A stretch of DNA of 64,000 nucleotides from Klebsormidium nitens. Its lineage: Eukaryota; Streptophyta; Klebsormidiophyceae; Klebsormidiales; Klebsormidiaceae. This document shows, one piece after another, positions 48,943-61,612 of the stretch. The DNA is taken from positions 105,185 to 169,184 of the forward strand of contig DF237103.1 of NCBI GenBank assembly GCA_000708835.1, in the 5' to 3' direction. The translations under genes were made by a program, and so were the position numbers. Below the pieces are notes generated by a model, which had not been told where the DNA came from, searched no databases, and saw only the letters and a list, made by a program, of their open reading frames with translations. Position 1 is the first letter of the stretch. Every line of letters starts with the position of its first letter.

Positions 48943-51847
48943 TCAATCAATGCCAGCATCCCGCATCTCGACATCTCCATCCTCGTCTCTGCCCGTTTCC
49001 CTCCTTCTCCCCACACCACCACCCCCTTGCTCCGTCCCTCTGTCTTGCGTTCCGCTGCCACTTGCACCTGCGGTTCCTCCATTTGAACCCGCACCCGAAC
49101 CCGAACCCGACCCAGATGTCGAAGGCCCCCCCTGCCCTCCCCTGTTTCCTCCAAACAGATTCGAGAAGAATCTCATGTTGTTCACAAAGCCCCCCGACGG
49201 TTGGTTCGGCCCCCTGGATGCGCCCCCCGCTTGTCCTGCTGCTGAGGTGGACGGCTGACCGGGGCCCCGTCCGGCCTGCCACTGACCCCCCTGGCGCGCT
49301 TGTCGAATGTTCTCGTAGTCAGGGTCCTCTGTCGGAAGTTCGTATCTGCAATTATCCAGGATCAGGCTCAACGTCAGCCTCCATCATGATAGCAAGAATT
49401 AACGAGTTACACACAGGGAGGCACGGACAAGGGCAGAACCTCCTGCTGGTCTGTAATCGTTCTCTTGAGTGTTCATGAAGAGATTGAGGTCAACACTGGG
49501 CGCGAAGATCGAATGGTCACCGAATCTGCCCAAAAATTGAGAATCTGCAACCGAAGATGTTGACCTGCGTGTCTATACTTAGCTTCAATCAAAGCCGGCT
49601 CCCTACAAACCCGTTAACAAAACAACAATTTTCACAAGGTGCTTACTCTACTTGAAACGTGTAACTACGGAAGTGGGCACAATCGCGAATATGGCTCGGG
49701 TTGGGAAGGGCCATAATCAGACCTGTCGCAATTGGCTGGTGTCAAGTCCAAACAACTTCCTGCAACTACGCCAAAATGCTCCAAACCGAAACCCGTTTTG
49801 AAAAGCTTGTCACAGACCTGCAGACGGGACATGTGTTGTGCTGCTTCAACCAGGGCAGAATGCAGTCGGGATGGTACAGGTGCTTGCACGGCATTTCCTT
49901 GGCATCGTCCCCCAGCTCGAACGTGTCCTTGCACACGGCGCACTGCTTCTCCTCTGAACCGCTGGCCAAGACCTCCTCTGTGATTTTGAGCGACTTGAGT
50001 GCAGCCACTGCGGAGGCTGAGGCGGGGGGTGGCCCGTGCCGGTTTGGGTCCTGCAAGGTGTGAAAAGTAGTGTCAAATACCTAGTACGGAACTTGCCTTC
50101 ATATTCAAATCCTGCACACCGAAACCACCCCTTGTGTGAAAAGGTATCCAAAGTGGGAGTAGCGCCTGCAGCAAGGAGCTCACAAAGGCAAACCATGAAT
50201 TCTGCACGACTATTTAGTGCTCAAACACATTGCCTTCCAACACATTGACGAAGCAAAACAGGGGCAATGGGAGCCTGCCAAACTGTAGCAACGGCCTCTT
50301 TGAAACTCAGTGATCAATTCGAAGTGACGCAAAGCAATCAGAGAATGCCCTCTCTACAGCGCCTCCATCGGCGTTGTTTGCCGCAGCAAAAATCCAGATT
50401 TTTGCTTAGTCCGCTACTTTTAACCATGAAACTCCTTTAATAAGGCTTTGCAAGAAAAACGTGGTTGCAAGAAAAACGTGGTTGTTTGGAAAGCCACTGA
50501 AGATGCTTTGGGCAAAGACAAGACAGCAGAGGCGGGCCTTTGATCCTCCGTCCTTGACGCTCTGACCATCCATAGTGAAAACAACGCACGAAGCTCTAAG
50601 ACTTGCTTGAAAGGCACCATAGTACAGTTCGAACAGCAAGTGTCAAACAAGCATCCACTAGGCAGGTTCCAACAGGAGCTCAACAGACAGGCAAAAGAGT
50701 CTACAGAACTGCCTGATGCTAGCTTGTCCGTCAGCAAATGTAAAAATGGTCACATCACAGACGGTGGCAACATCAAAATGGGTCTAAGTAAACACCATGC
50801 TGTGTGCCTACTTTCGGAGGACCTTGAAGTCTGTGGCCTTCGCAGCACAGATGAAACTTCTTCATCAGAAACACTAGCCTTCAATGCCCCAAAGAAGCAT
50901 GCAAATAAGCATGGCCATACTTAGCATGGACGTGCCTCTGCTTGTCCAATGAACCAACCAGCCTTACTGCATGCTCCAAACACAACTATATGATGCACAC
51001 AGATCACAGGACAAGTGCCGTGATGAACAGGCCCTCTCATGGTGTTTCTTCTTTTTGAAAGATGCAATGGGATGCTACTCACCAGTGGTTCCGGAAACTA
51101 AAAGAAGACCCAAACAAAAACTCCAAGAAGAGGCACCAGTGCATGACAAACGATGGACCAAAAAGCAATCAAGAAAAGAGCCAGCTCTGCAAGCTGCTGC
51201 ATGGCCTCTTCAAGCATGGAGAACAGGATTCAATGATCAAGCAAGTGACAAGGATCACACCAGCACAGCGTTATGGGGTTTGGCAGTGAGCATACCTGAG
51301 CTGCAAGCTGCTCCAGCAATTGCTCCATATTGCCCCAATGGTAATCCCCCATCTGTCCAGGTACTCTGTTCCCAGTGCCATCGTCAACCACTACTTGAAT
51401 ATTCCCGCCCAGAAGTCCAAGGATCGCCTGAAGTGGGCTCGGCGCGTTCAGAGGCTGTCCTGACTGCCCCCTGCCCATGTTTGGAGGTGCCCCCATCCCT
51501 GCCAGCATCTGCGAAATGATGTCAATGGGATTGTCTCCAGGTCCAAACCCAGTCGCGTTGGTCTCCACTCGGAAAGTTCCTCCTCCATGGCCGGAGTCGT
51601 ACCCAAACCGAAAGACTGCAGGCCCAGGATCAAAAGGGTTTAAGCCAGTGCCAAAAGGAGGGGCCATAGGATTGGGCGGCTGTTGCGCTGCGCCGCCAGC
51701 TTGAACCCCTGGCGCTGGTTCGGTCATTTCCTCCATAAAACCTCCCCCGCAAGTTGGGCAAACGAGCTCGCCATCGGACGAAGGCGCAACGCGGACCTCC
51801 TGCATGCACTGGTGACACCAATACCGGGTAGCTGCAGCTGAAGACAT
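48943..51847 (-). CDS. Zinc-ribbon RING-H2 E3 ubiquitin ligase (RNF115/126 type)
   Basis: Probable cytosolic E3 ubiquitin ligase. Exons: 51847-51296, 50050-49818, 49345-48943; phases 0 and 2; 395 residues. The N-terminal zinc ribbon RYWCHQCMQEV ... LVCPTCGGGF (about 8-35) is the ubiquitin-binding-type finger of RNF115/RNF126 and plant relatives. A long low-complexity middle contains DNPIDIISQMLAGMG. The RING-H2 domain (221-262) reads CAVCKDTFELGDDAKEMPC, then KHLYHPDCILPWLKQHNTC and PVCRYELPTEDPDYE, with C3H2C3 ligands complete and the usual Trp for E2 binding. The tail is Gly/Ser/Gln-rich. The start at 51847 is the first ATG and directly precedes the zinc ribbon. The promoter carries a telobox pair. 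It is divergent from the sulfotransferase-like gene. Confidence 0.9.
50448..50481. repeat. 17-bp tandem duplication in RING ligase intron 1
   Basis: TTGCAAGAAAAACGTGG occurs twice head to tail. The intron is otherwise unremarkable. Confidence 0.88.
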
Positions 51848-52363
51848 CCTGGGCGCCGTAAGGACGTTGTTCCTGGAGGAAAGTACTTGCTGTGGAGGGG
51901 GTGCCAAGCGCCTCTGAGTCTTGGTGCTGAGGACAAGTGGAAAATTTCCAGCCTGATCGCGAGAGTTCGTCTCCCTTGGCCTCCGATTTTAGGGTTTTAG
52001 GGTAGCGAAGTTCGAGTGTTGGGTGGCGCCATATCGACGGTCATGATTTGCAGGCGGACGCGCGCACACGCACATCACTTCACGCTGTTGCACTGCACAC
52101 CTCCCTGTTGAAAAGCATGCGGCCGGATTGATGCCCCTTCTTTCTTAGAAAACAGATTTGGACAGAAATGGACAACACCCAACAGTCTTTCACACTTTTG
52201 ATATTTTCACGTCAGCCGCCCCTCCTTCGTTGACGGCAGAGGTGCTGCGACGAGCTCCTCACATATGTAAGTAAGACACTCCCACAAGACAAGGAGCCAG
52301 TAGTTTACACACCCTGATCAAGCTTGGTGGCTGCTTCCAGCTCACTTGACACCTACCTCAGCT
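51848..52363. promoter_or_regulatory. Bidirectional promoter region, RING ligase/sulfotransferase-like, with telobox pair
   Basis: These 516 bases lie between divergent start codons. TTTTAGGGTTTTAGGGT at 51987-52003 is a double telobox, reading ACCCTAAAACCCTAAAA toward the RING ligase, about 140-156 bases before its ATG. That placement matches teloboxes in plant promoters; function is inferred. Confidence 0.6.
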
Positions 52364-55300
52364 ATGCGTGCTAAGCGGGTTCGAACGGTGGGCCTGCGGG
52401 CCCTCCAGGTCTGCGCCCTCTTCCTAGCTGGGGCGTGTGGCGCCTCGTTTATCAAGTCTGCACGCGTCGCAGAGAAGACATTTCCGGGCCAGTCCCCAGC
52501 TGCTGTGTTCCAAGATGGTCAGCAAGATGTGAGCTCAACAGTTCTGGCTGGTGCCACTTTCGGAGCTCACCACCGAGAGCTCCATAGAGCAGCTCAGAAG
52601 GTGGCTTTGCAAGCAAGGAACGAGACGAGGGCCTTCGTGGATGCGCTCCATGCTGCCATGATTCGGGGACAAGCAGGTCAGTGGAAGTTTAGTGCCATTC
52701 TTCAGTGCAGATTGTTTCAAGAAACCCATACAAATGATCGCTGAGCTTGTTGCCTTGCGGGGCATTGCACAGTTGCCGCTGGTGTCTAAGGATTCAATCG
52801 AGTTCGCTAGGATCACTCAACGACGTCAGGATCAAGCATAGATGCGTTTGGTACGGCTCGAAGGTAAACCAAGTAGAGACACTTTGTTCTGAACAGTGAA
52901 TGGAGCAGGTGAAGAGAACGTGCTTGTAGCTGAACAGCGTCGAGACGAAAGCTAGTAACATGGCCAGTTTTCTGGCTGATGCTGATCAGGCAAAAGGTTT
53001 GCAAGGATGCTGTTGAAAAAGCTGACCAAACAGAACTCTTATAAGTGCTTCTCTGTTGCGAGATTCGCCTCACCTCCAGTCACATACACACAACGCTTAA
53101 GGCCGGACCTGACACTACAAAGCGCGCCCGCCAGTTTGAGGTCGTAGATTACTCCAGACTTCAGGCTATCCTCACATAGGTGTGTCCAACGCCAGGACAG
53201 ATTTGATTAAAAATCAAGAACCAAGACGAAACATTAAGACTTTTTAAAGGGCCCACAACAAAGTTCAGAGATTTATGATACTTTGTAGAACCACTGCAAT
53301 CCCTTGTTTTCACAGGCTAATGCAAACAGAATACTTCATGCAAAAGAACATTCTTGGCACCCATAAATAATCAGTTTCGCACATGAGCGTCTCCTTACAG
53401 AAGCGGTGGGCGCTTCGATCAACAAAAACCTGGGGGCCAGGCAGAGCTCTCAGGGCAAGTCGCAGAAGTCTAGTAAGCACAGCCAGCGCAAGCACGCCAA
53501 GGCCAAGAAGCAAGATGCGCAAGTGAGGGGGACCCACTTAGACGTGCCACTGGAAGAGCTTGGACTGTCGCCCCAGGCGGTGATTGAGCTGAGGGCCAAA
53601 AACGAGCAAGAACGACAGGTGAGCTCTTGATGGTTATTAAGTTGAGGTGCATTCTTCTTGTCTCTTCACTGTGCGGCTGGTCGAGAATCCAAACATGCTT
53701 TTCCTAACCCCTTTCTTCATTAAAGGACACTCGATTCGACACCGCATCAATACACAGATGCTTTGCTTGATGCCTTGAGGACTTTCTTCATTGCTACCCC
53801 TGACCATTTGAGAACACGTCCCCTGCTGCAGGCCCGTCTGGCAGAAGTGCGGGCCCAGTTCTACAAGCGGCGTCCAGGGCTCTCTGATGCGGAGCCCGGC
53901 TCCCTGCGGGGGGACCACATGGTTCAAGAGGAAGTGGCCACAGCTCGAGATGCGGAACTTTTTAAGGTGGGCTTAGTTCCATCTTTTGCAATTGGCCGTC
54001 GATCCTGTTGCTGCTAGTCGGAGCAGGGTGGGATTCCCGCTGTGCTTCATTCAGATCTAGAAGCGGAGAAGGCAGCTTGCTCGGCAGCTTGCTCGCTGCA
54101 AAGATTTCGACTTCGTACTGATTTTCAGGCCCATATGTGATCGGTTTGTTTCGGTTTCAACGACGAGTTTTACGGATTTGGGCTCGCTCTCATGATCGCG
54201 TCGCCTCTTAACATGAGAAGGCTCAGAAAAAAAACAGCTGCTGTTGCATCAGTTCTCAACTTGCTCCACCCGTCGCTCGGCCGGCGTCGAGGAGCATATG
54301 AAGTTCGCTTTGAGCCCATCAACCCAGGGTGTGGGGATTGACCCTCACAATCTGCCCTAGATCCATTGAAGCAACAACCGATCCATGACTTATGCAAACA
54401 CCTGGTTTGGCTTTCAAACCACTGCATACGTCTGCACGGTCTTGTTCTCGTCCACTACGCGAGTTTGCAAGGATCTTTTCATGATGAAGCTTGCCCTAGT
54501 CCGTTCAATATTCAAGCTGTATACTCTTCTCTTCCAGTCCGACTAGAAACCCCTATCTCTCCAGCTCTTCTCCAAGAAGCACGGCTTGTCCTACATGCGC
54601 CGCCAGCAGCACGCAAAGCGGCCTGAGACGCTCCGGCTAGAGGAGACGGCAGTCGGGAGGGAGGCCCGAACGCTCATACAGACGGTGGAGGCAGATGCAA
54701 CGTAAGCTTCTCACAATGTTTCCTCTGATTCGTGAGCAATATGGCGCCTCGTTGAAGTGCTGGACTTGCGGTCCTAGTAGATCAACGTGGGGCAGCCCCG
54801 TCGGTTTTCGCTGGAAGCGATAGCCTTCCAAAACAATCGAGCGGCTTGTAGGGGTCCGTCACTGGAGATGACCTCGGCCCTTTCTCGGGCCATTTCGTCT
54901 GCAGACTGTAGCCCGCTATTTTGCCATCTCGCTTGAGAATTCTAGAAGAGTCTACAAATTCGACCAACGAAACATACAAGACGCTGACAGACATCGCGAG
55001 GGGTCGCCGTTCATCATTTCAACTCAAGTGAAGATCAGATTCCAGTCTATATCTGCATACGTGCCAACCATCGTTGTTCGCGGGTCTTTTCGAGCGGCCT
55101 GCCGTCTTCTGAAGGCTCACTGAAACATCTGCATACATCTGCAAACATCTGCAAACATCATTGGCAAGACTCAAGAAATCGTGTGCCAAGCCAACAGGTC
55201 TGTGCTTGCAGGCGGTGTGCCAAGCTTTCGGACCGCCGAAGTGTCCGAGTGGTGGTGGCGGGCATGTCCGAATCGGGGCGGCTTTGGTTGTTAACGGCCG

Positions 55301-57135
55301 TAAGGGCGCTCCTCGGAGCAGCGTATGGGGAGGAAGAGCTGGCTGAGAGCCGGAAAGATGGGTCCGTCGCAGTGAACGGGACCCGGGCTCTCGAGGTAAG
55401 TCAGCTTCTCAACATCTGGGGTCCTCTTGAGTACGAGCAAGGTTCTAAACAACGTTCCTGGTATCACGGGTGGTATGACGGGTTTTCGAAATGACCGTCG
55501 TGTATATTGAGAGCTGGTCAAATCGCAACAGTCTGGTTTGACGGCTTCAAACTCAAGTGGCCGCGAAGTATCTGTAGTGAGGTCGATGAAGCAGGAAATT
55601 CCGAAAGTGTCTGCTGCCGCAGTCTCGTCGATCTGGACCACGGAATATCCAGGAACCCGTACCGCAGCGCCCAAGGTCTCTGACTATAACGCCCTGGACA
55701 CGGAGGAATCAACTAGACTTGCTGAGAACATTCCGACCGGTAAACGTCGCCCCGAGATCAGAAATTTTCCAACCCGAGCTTCTGATAGCTTGTAGACCGA
55801 GTTTCGAAAATTGACAAGGCGTCTCACGGCGCGACAAGCAAGTAATCAAATGATTGGATTCTGCGTGCAGATCCTGTCGAAGAGCCCGTACGCCATTGTG
55901 GCTGTGGAGGAGTTCGACGCGAAGCTCCTGGCCGCGGCGGACTACGTCTTCCTCACGCACCAAGACCCTCGCAGCGAGTTTGCAGAGCGCGCGCAGAAGG
56001 GCGACGGAAAGCGCGCGCCAACGCTGCACCGCGCGTTCCAAGAGCACGGCAGGTGGCTGCAGCACGCGTGCGCGGACAGCGCGCACGAGCGCGCGGCGGG
56101 AGATGCGGTGAGAGCGCCGGGCCATCGCTTGCAGTGGACGTTAATCGAGGCGTCGGTAATGACGCAGTGGTGCATAAGCAGGCGTTTCTTCGTGAGAAAT
56201 TCGATCAGGCTAGTTCATCAGCAACGGTATCTCCTCACAAAGGGTGCTCCAGTTCGAAGATTCTGTAAGTTGTGCTTCAGCTGACCCTTTACGCCGCGGT
56301 GCAGAGAAAGTCATGTCGCAGTTTCTGCGGAGAGCACAGCGAAGCCTTCTCAAGACTTGGCCTTGCATCTCTTTGAGGCATGCTTTGTAGGACTTTCGGA
56401 AAATATATCGATTTGATTTGCCCCAGCATCCATGTCTGACAACGGCAGAATGGCAACGGAAAGACAAGGTCCTAATGCAGCAGCATGAGATGCTCAACAA
56501 AGCGATATTGATATCCACTTTGAAGTTCCAAGTCGGCTGCTCCAAAGTGGAAGCTGTTGAAAATTGACCAGCAGCAAAAGAATAAATGGTTTTTGACTTT
56601 CACTTTCAATTCTACGATTCTCTGATCCATCTTGATCCAGTTGATCTTTCCCGAGACGCCTCTCTTTTCGCTACCCTGACATATAGAGGACCCTTTATCC
56701 GGCATCGAAGCGGGTCCCCAGACAAAATTCTCACCTTTCGCGGCCTTCCAATCAACTTCAACGTCCAAATCCCTGATTTTACGTCGTCCATCCTGACAGT
56801 TGGGTGAAATCAGCCGGCTGACCACCCTGCTCTGCCTCCCGGGCATCGATCCCGGGGAAATTGCGGGGGTGATACAAGAGGAGCTCGACCGGTCGGGGTA
56901 CGAGTCCCCGGTCACAACGGGGTCGTCGGACGACGTGTCTTACCGGAAAGTTGTGCTCCCGGGTGAAATAACCGAGCGCGTCGAGCAGGCGTTTGGAACG
57001 TGGATGGCTCTGCACGGATACCGGGTGAAAAACCAGGCGGGGCAAGCGGGCCTGATTGGTGCGAGCGAGTTGCTTTCGGGTACTGTGCTTCGTGTGCAAA
57101 ACTGTCCCCGGCGGCCGGAAGCGGTCTCCTTGTGA
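52364..57135 (+). CDS. Type II membrane protein with P-loop sulfotransferase-like domain
   Basis: Seven exons: 52364-52676, 53401-53618, 53832-53966, 54565-54701, 55212-55395, 55871-56107, 56800-57135; all in phase, 519 residues. A basic N-terminus and one hydrophobic stretch (ALQVCALFLAGACGASFI) suggest a Golgi/ER signal anchor. A Lys/Ser/Gln-rich stem follows (SKHSQRKHAKAKKQ). The C-terminal half resembles sulfotransferase-type P-loop proteins: VRVVVAGMSESGRLWLL sits where the PAPS-binding loop is expected, EEFDAKLLAAADYVFLTHQD with PRS corresponds to the strand and Arg/Ser 3'-phosphate site, and VEQAFGTWMALHGY matches the family's C-terminal helix. The loop lacks the usual Pro-Lys/Arg-Ser-Gly-Thr/Ser-Thr pattern (here Glu and Arg), so activity is doubtful. 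The last acceptor (56799) is chosen by phase. Exon structure is good; function is tentative. Confidence 0.6.
55125..55159. repeat. Three 11-bp direct repeats in an intron
   Basis: ACATCTGCAT/ACATCTGCAA units occur in tandem shortly before the acceptor of the exon beginning at 55212. Confidence 0.8.
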
Positions 57136-58390
57136 GTAGTCGGTATTAGAATGTTAGAAAAGTCCGAACTCTACAGAAGTTTGCAAGATAACGGTCAGGC
57201 TTCCAGAAGTCTTCCGATACTCTGTCGACATGCAGAGTTTCGTGGCAGCTTGAGTCTGAGATGCTCTGTCTTTGTTACTAAAAGGGCAGACGGCTGCAAA
57301 CTTATGCGGCGCTCGAAAAGGTGCTGGAGACATGAATACTAGCGATCACATTGAGCTATGATTGCTATTTTTGGACTAGCACGATGCCACGCAGTTGATG
57401 TGCTCAGACAAGGTGCAAATAAGAATACAATTTTCGCGGGTTATGAAACAGCAGAGCCAGCAGCCCAGAGAGCCCTTGCGAAGAACAGGATGCCTTCAGC
57501 ACTATTTTTTATGTGCCTTACATCTTCGAGGATCAGAAGCCATTCAGAACTACGATAATCTGTTCCATATGCTCAGGAAGCACAGCGCTCCAAGGTCTGG
57601 GCACTTATGGGCGCCGAAGCTGATCATGCTGCTACCCTGGAAATGAGGATGAGGCGAAATTACTTCGCCTTCAGTTGCACCATAAGGAAAACTTGACGTA
57701 AAGATTTTCTGATCACGTGTTGTCAACTTAGGGTTAGCAAACGTCGTAATAAACTATAACGAGTGACACCGTTTGCATGGTATAGCACGACGTCATGCTT
57801 CAAGCAGCTGAGATTGCCTTGAAGGATCTCTGATCGGCAGGCCGCTAAGCTGCAGTACTCAGAAGTACGTTCACGCTCTCTGACCGTCCCGTGTACTTGA
57901 AAGCGTTTCTCGACCGTTCGATAGGGCCGAGGGCTAAAAAGAGGACATGAACATCGAGCTTGTCGCAAGGTTTATGATCGTCAGTAAGCCATGCATAGGG
58001 CCGCCTATCGCAGTTGTGGGATCGCGTTGTGAACGGCATGAAAGAATCATTGGGTACGATGCGGTACAGACCGGAACAGTGGATCTGGTTCAATCATCTC
58101 ATCGGTGATGTGACGGCATGTCAAAGCTCGTTTTAGACCATGGCCATATGCAGTACAGACCGGAAAAGCCAGCCTCAGGACTCGGATTTTAGGTTTGGTT
58201 CGAGAAACCCGGATCGGCGCCTGCTCAAACCCAGCTTTTGCATGCATGTGAAGGAAGGGGCAGCAATGGAAGAGGTGGAAGTTGTGGCATATTTATGATC
58301 AATGTAAGACTTAGAGGAGGCACGCCTTGAAGAGCGGCGGCAATCTTGAATTTCGTTCTAATCACATCGCTAAAAGTCTCCTGCAATGCA
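57136..58390. other. Intergenic; telobox at 57728
   Basis: This 1.25 kb precedes the first MYND gene. TTAGGGTTAG occurs at 57728-57737. From about 57880 onward the sequence is partly repeated upstream of the second MYND gene (GACCGTCC...GTTGAAAGC-type words near 57885 and 61181; TGCATGCATGTGAA at 58237 and 61455), so the duplicated unit includes the promoter. No other gene is seen. Confidence 0.6.
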
Positions 58391-60230
58391 ATGATGGATG
58401 AAGATATGGACTCCACCGTAGAACGCTGTGCTGCTTTGCTGATTTCGGACGACGCAGACCAGGTCCAGAGCGCTGTTAATCTCTTGAAGAGCGTCTATGC
58501 GTCTGGAGATGGAGGGGTGGACACATTTGCTACAATTGTCCAAGAGATTGCTGAATGTCAGGGAGGCAGTGTTTTGTGGCAACTTCTGCTGCTAACGCTG
58601 GGCCAATCTTACGCGGAAGTTCTGGAGAAAGGATTCAACCACTTTCACTCCTCCACCCTGGCGCTTGCGCTGCTTACATCGAGCAAAGTCGTTGTGGAGA
58701 GCTATTTGAGGGAGGGGTTCGGTACAGACGAGAAGGAGAATGCTCGGGAGATCTTGACGCGGCTGGTTCGGCAGACTGTCGGAATTGCGCGCATGCAGTT
58801 TCAAGAGAACAAGGTATCCAGGGCTTTCGGCACTCTAGTGATCGTTCCTTCGTTGGAATGCCTGGCCAACTTTGCACGGAGATCCAAGGTCTTCCGAGAC
58901 GCCATCAAGGAGTGCGCTGAAAATGGCAGCATCTTCGACCAGTACAAAACCCTTCTTTCAGCTGAGACTCTTGCAGCTGTGTCGCCTGCCAGCCAAACCG
59001 TGAGGGTCCGGTTTCACCTTGCCAGTATAGCTGTATCTCTGGCATTCTCAGCGGACAGTCAGATGTGGGCCATTGACATGGGCCTCCTCAAGCTGTTAGC
59101 GGCAATCTACGAAGCAACACCTCTGCGGGAGCTTTCGAAACGGTCCAAGCGGCACAAGTCTCCCGCATTCCGCTGCAACAAAATCCTGCTCCGCTTGCTC
59201 GACTCGGACGCGACGGCGGAGAAGCTGCTCGCGCACAACGCGCTCTCGGGTTTCCGGCCCCACAGGCGGAAGATCAACGGCGCGGAACCGGAGTTCGTTG
59301 CTTGGGCATTCTATCAGCGGAGGTTCCAGGGCGAAAAAATACCTATAGGCACCGTAATGTCCGCTGAGGACTGGAAACTGGCAGAGCAAGCCTGGAACGG
59401 AGATCTCCAGGTCCCTGTTATGTGCTCGTGGAGGCTGTGCGCGGCCGAGCGGGAGCCGGTGGTGGGGAAGGGGTTCAGCAAGTGCGGGCGCTGCCATACT
59501 GCGCGATACTGCAGGTACGTTCGACTTTTAGGAAGACATTAAGTGAGGGACGGGGCTTCCAATCCTGGCGGCAGCTCCCTTTTCCCCTTTCTTGCAGTGT
59601 CGACACTCTAGACTCCTGACGCAGCAGGCTTTCTATTTCACTTCGTCCGACGATCCCTTCTCTTCAATGGGAGCTTCGTACAATTAATTAAGCGAACGCC
59701 CGCAGTGGAGCGGGTTTGAGGTCTCTATATCGTACAATACAAAGCCTCGTCGGGCGGAAGGAAACAATCCTGTAGCCTTGATGACTGCGATTGTCTGAGC
59801 CATTGTTCTTTCTGCTTGATTGAAGCTGATTGAACATTATACTTGAATTCTCTGCAATTTTGCCTTCCTGTCCAAGTTTGGTACTCAAGGCGCCACCAGT
59901 GAGCCCACGATCAACGCGATTAAAGTTTTGTTGGCGAATGTTGAAGTATCATCATTTCAAAACGTCATCCAATATGAAGACGGTGAATCTTAGCGGGTGC
60001 TGTGTTCCCACTTTGCAACTAAATATTAGCTTTTCTTGACTCAAACGTTTATGATCATGAAAAGCCTGATAAATTATGAGAAGCCTGAATAAGCGAGAGG
60101 CGCAGAACTTCTGGTTTTCTGCAGCAAGGAGCACCAGAAGCTGCACTGGCGGACGCACAAAGTCCACTGCGAGGCAAACCAGGCGACCGCGAAGGAAGGG
60201 GTCTCAGTAGAGCCGGGCGCGTCAAACTAA
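58391..60230 (+). CDS. MYND zinc-finger protein, tandem copy 1
   Basis: Two exons (58391-59514 and 60125-60230, phase 2) give 409 residues. The first 330 residues are helical and repeat-like (LVIVPSLECLANFARRS, SIAVSLAFSADSQMWAIDMG), probably an armadillo-type fold; I do not know the family. The C-terminal MYND finger (345-390) reads CSWRLC ... KCGRCHTARYCSKEHQKLHW ... HKVHC. MYND fingers bind Pro-rich peptides in partner proteins. The sixth zinc ligand, normally Cys in YCSKECQ, is His here. The intron splits the finger after YC, as in copy 2. The start is the first of two adjacent ATGs; the frame is open upstream without another ATG. The function is probably protein-protein interaction, but this is inferred from the finger only. 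Confidence 0.85.
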
Positions 60231-61612
60231 CTGTTGCACTGTGGTACAAGTAGGGCAAGATTTAAGATGGTGTGGAGCAAGACGAGCTATCGACGGTGAC
60301 GATCAACATTGGAAAACAGCTGGATCTGGTGTGTCACGGACAAAGCAGATCAGCAAGAGATGGATCGCGCTCATTAGGCGCTGATCGAAGCAGGGCGTCC
60401 TCGTAGATCGAAAGGACTCATCAATCCTGTGTCATTGCGGGCTTTGAGGGTTGGTCCAAGTTTGTATGTACCGTTCAACGGGCCCATTGGAAGCAGATTT
60501 GCCATTGTACGTGTATCAACGCTTCGAAATGATGAAGCATGATGTCTTGACTTCAAGAGGTCACACAGAGGTCAACTCTGACCCGCTCGAAGCGTCTCGA
60601 TGCATACATGCCTCAAAAGCCTTCCTCCTGAGATAGCTTACAATCACACCATTGTATCAACACGCACGAAGATCAAGAGTTTGGTGCTACCTGACTCTGA
60701 GCATGCTGTAGCTAATATTCTCGGACTTTATAATAGGTCAGGCTGATTCGGTTTACCCAACAATCATCGAGAAAGAAATCCTCAGCTGATAGCAGGCTGT
60801 TTGCTTCTGAGACTGTAAATAAGGTTGTTCACGTCCTGGGTTTGGATGTCTGAGCTGCAAAGCACAGGGTTACCGTGTCTGAACAAATAGGGGAAATCGA
60901 GTCAATCTTGCAGGTGATGTGGCAAGCGATGAGAATGATACGATACTCAGTCAGCTTCACTTTTAAAAGGCAGGCTCGACAGCTCTTTTGACCACATGCA
61001 AAATGAAGCAAGATCTTATGTTCATCAAATTTTGTCATAGAAAGTCTTGTCTTGGAAAGGGTTGTTAACCACTCACAATTTCGACTTGCATGATCACTTT
61101 AGCCTACCAATCACGTTGCGTCAGAGTCGATACACATACCGGCAGCGCAAAGCTGGCGCAAAGCTGCGGTTCTCATTCAAATGACCGTCCGTTTAGTTGA
61201 AAGCATCTCTCACCTCTTTGATATATTTTACGGCCGTAGGATTGAGTGCACCAGTACGTTGACGCGATCAACAACGGCGATCGTCAATATGCTGCAATCA
61301 GCGGGCGGCGCTCAGTTCGCCAGTCGCATCGCATCGAGGGCTTGAATTTATGGTGTGAAGTCCAGTTCCAGGAGTGCCACTTGCCAGTACAGATGATTAC
61401 AAATTAGAAGAGCAGAGCTCGATCATTCGACTTCATCGGCGCGTGCCAGGGGCTTGCATGCATGTGAACCGAAAGAGCAGCGGCAGAAAGAGCTGAAGCA
61501 GTGGCGCATCTTATTGTGGCGCATCTTATTTTTCGAGGCAAACAAGAGGCATGTCCCTGGAGGGCGGCGGAAGGTTGGAGTATCTTTTCAAGAACACCTT
61601 TCTTTGTTTGCC
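60231..61612. other. Intergenic between MYND copies; duplicated flanks
   Basis: This 1.4 kb separates the two paralogues. The first 430 bases resemble the 3' flank of copy 2 (GGTGTGGAGCAAGA at 60269 and 63370; C-TACAATCACA-CATTGT at 60639 and 63726). The last 430 bases resemble the 5' flank of copy 1. No other gene is seen. Confidence 0.6.

Noticed and set aside
48782-49478. Two overlapping Pro-rich open frames on plus
   Set aside because: They are antisense to the Gly/Ser/Gln-rich last exon of the RING ligase, which ends in phase with its RING domain.
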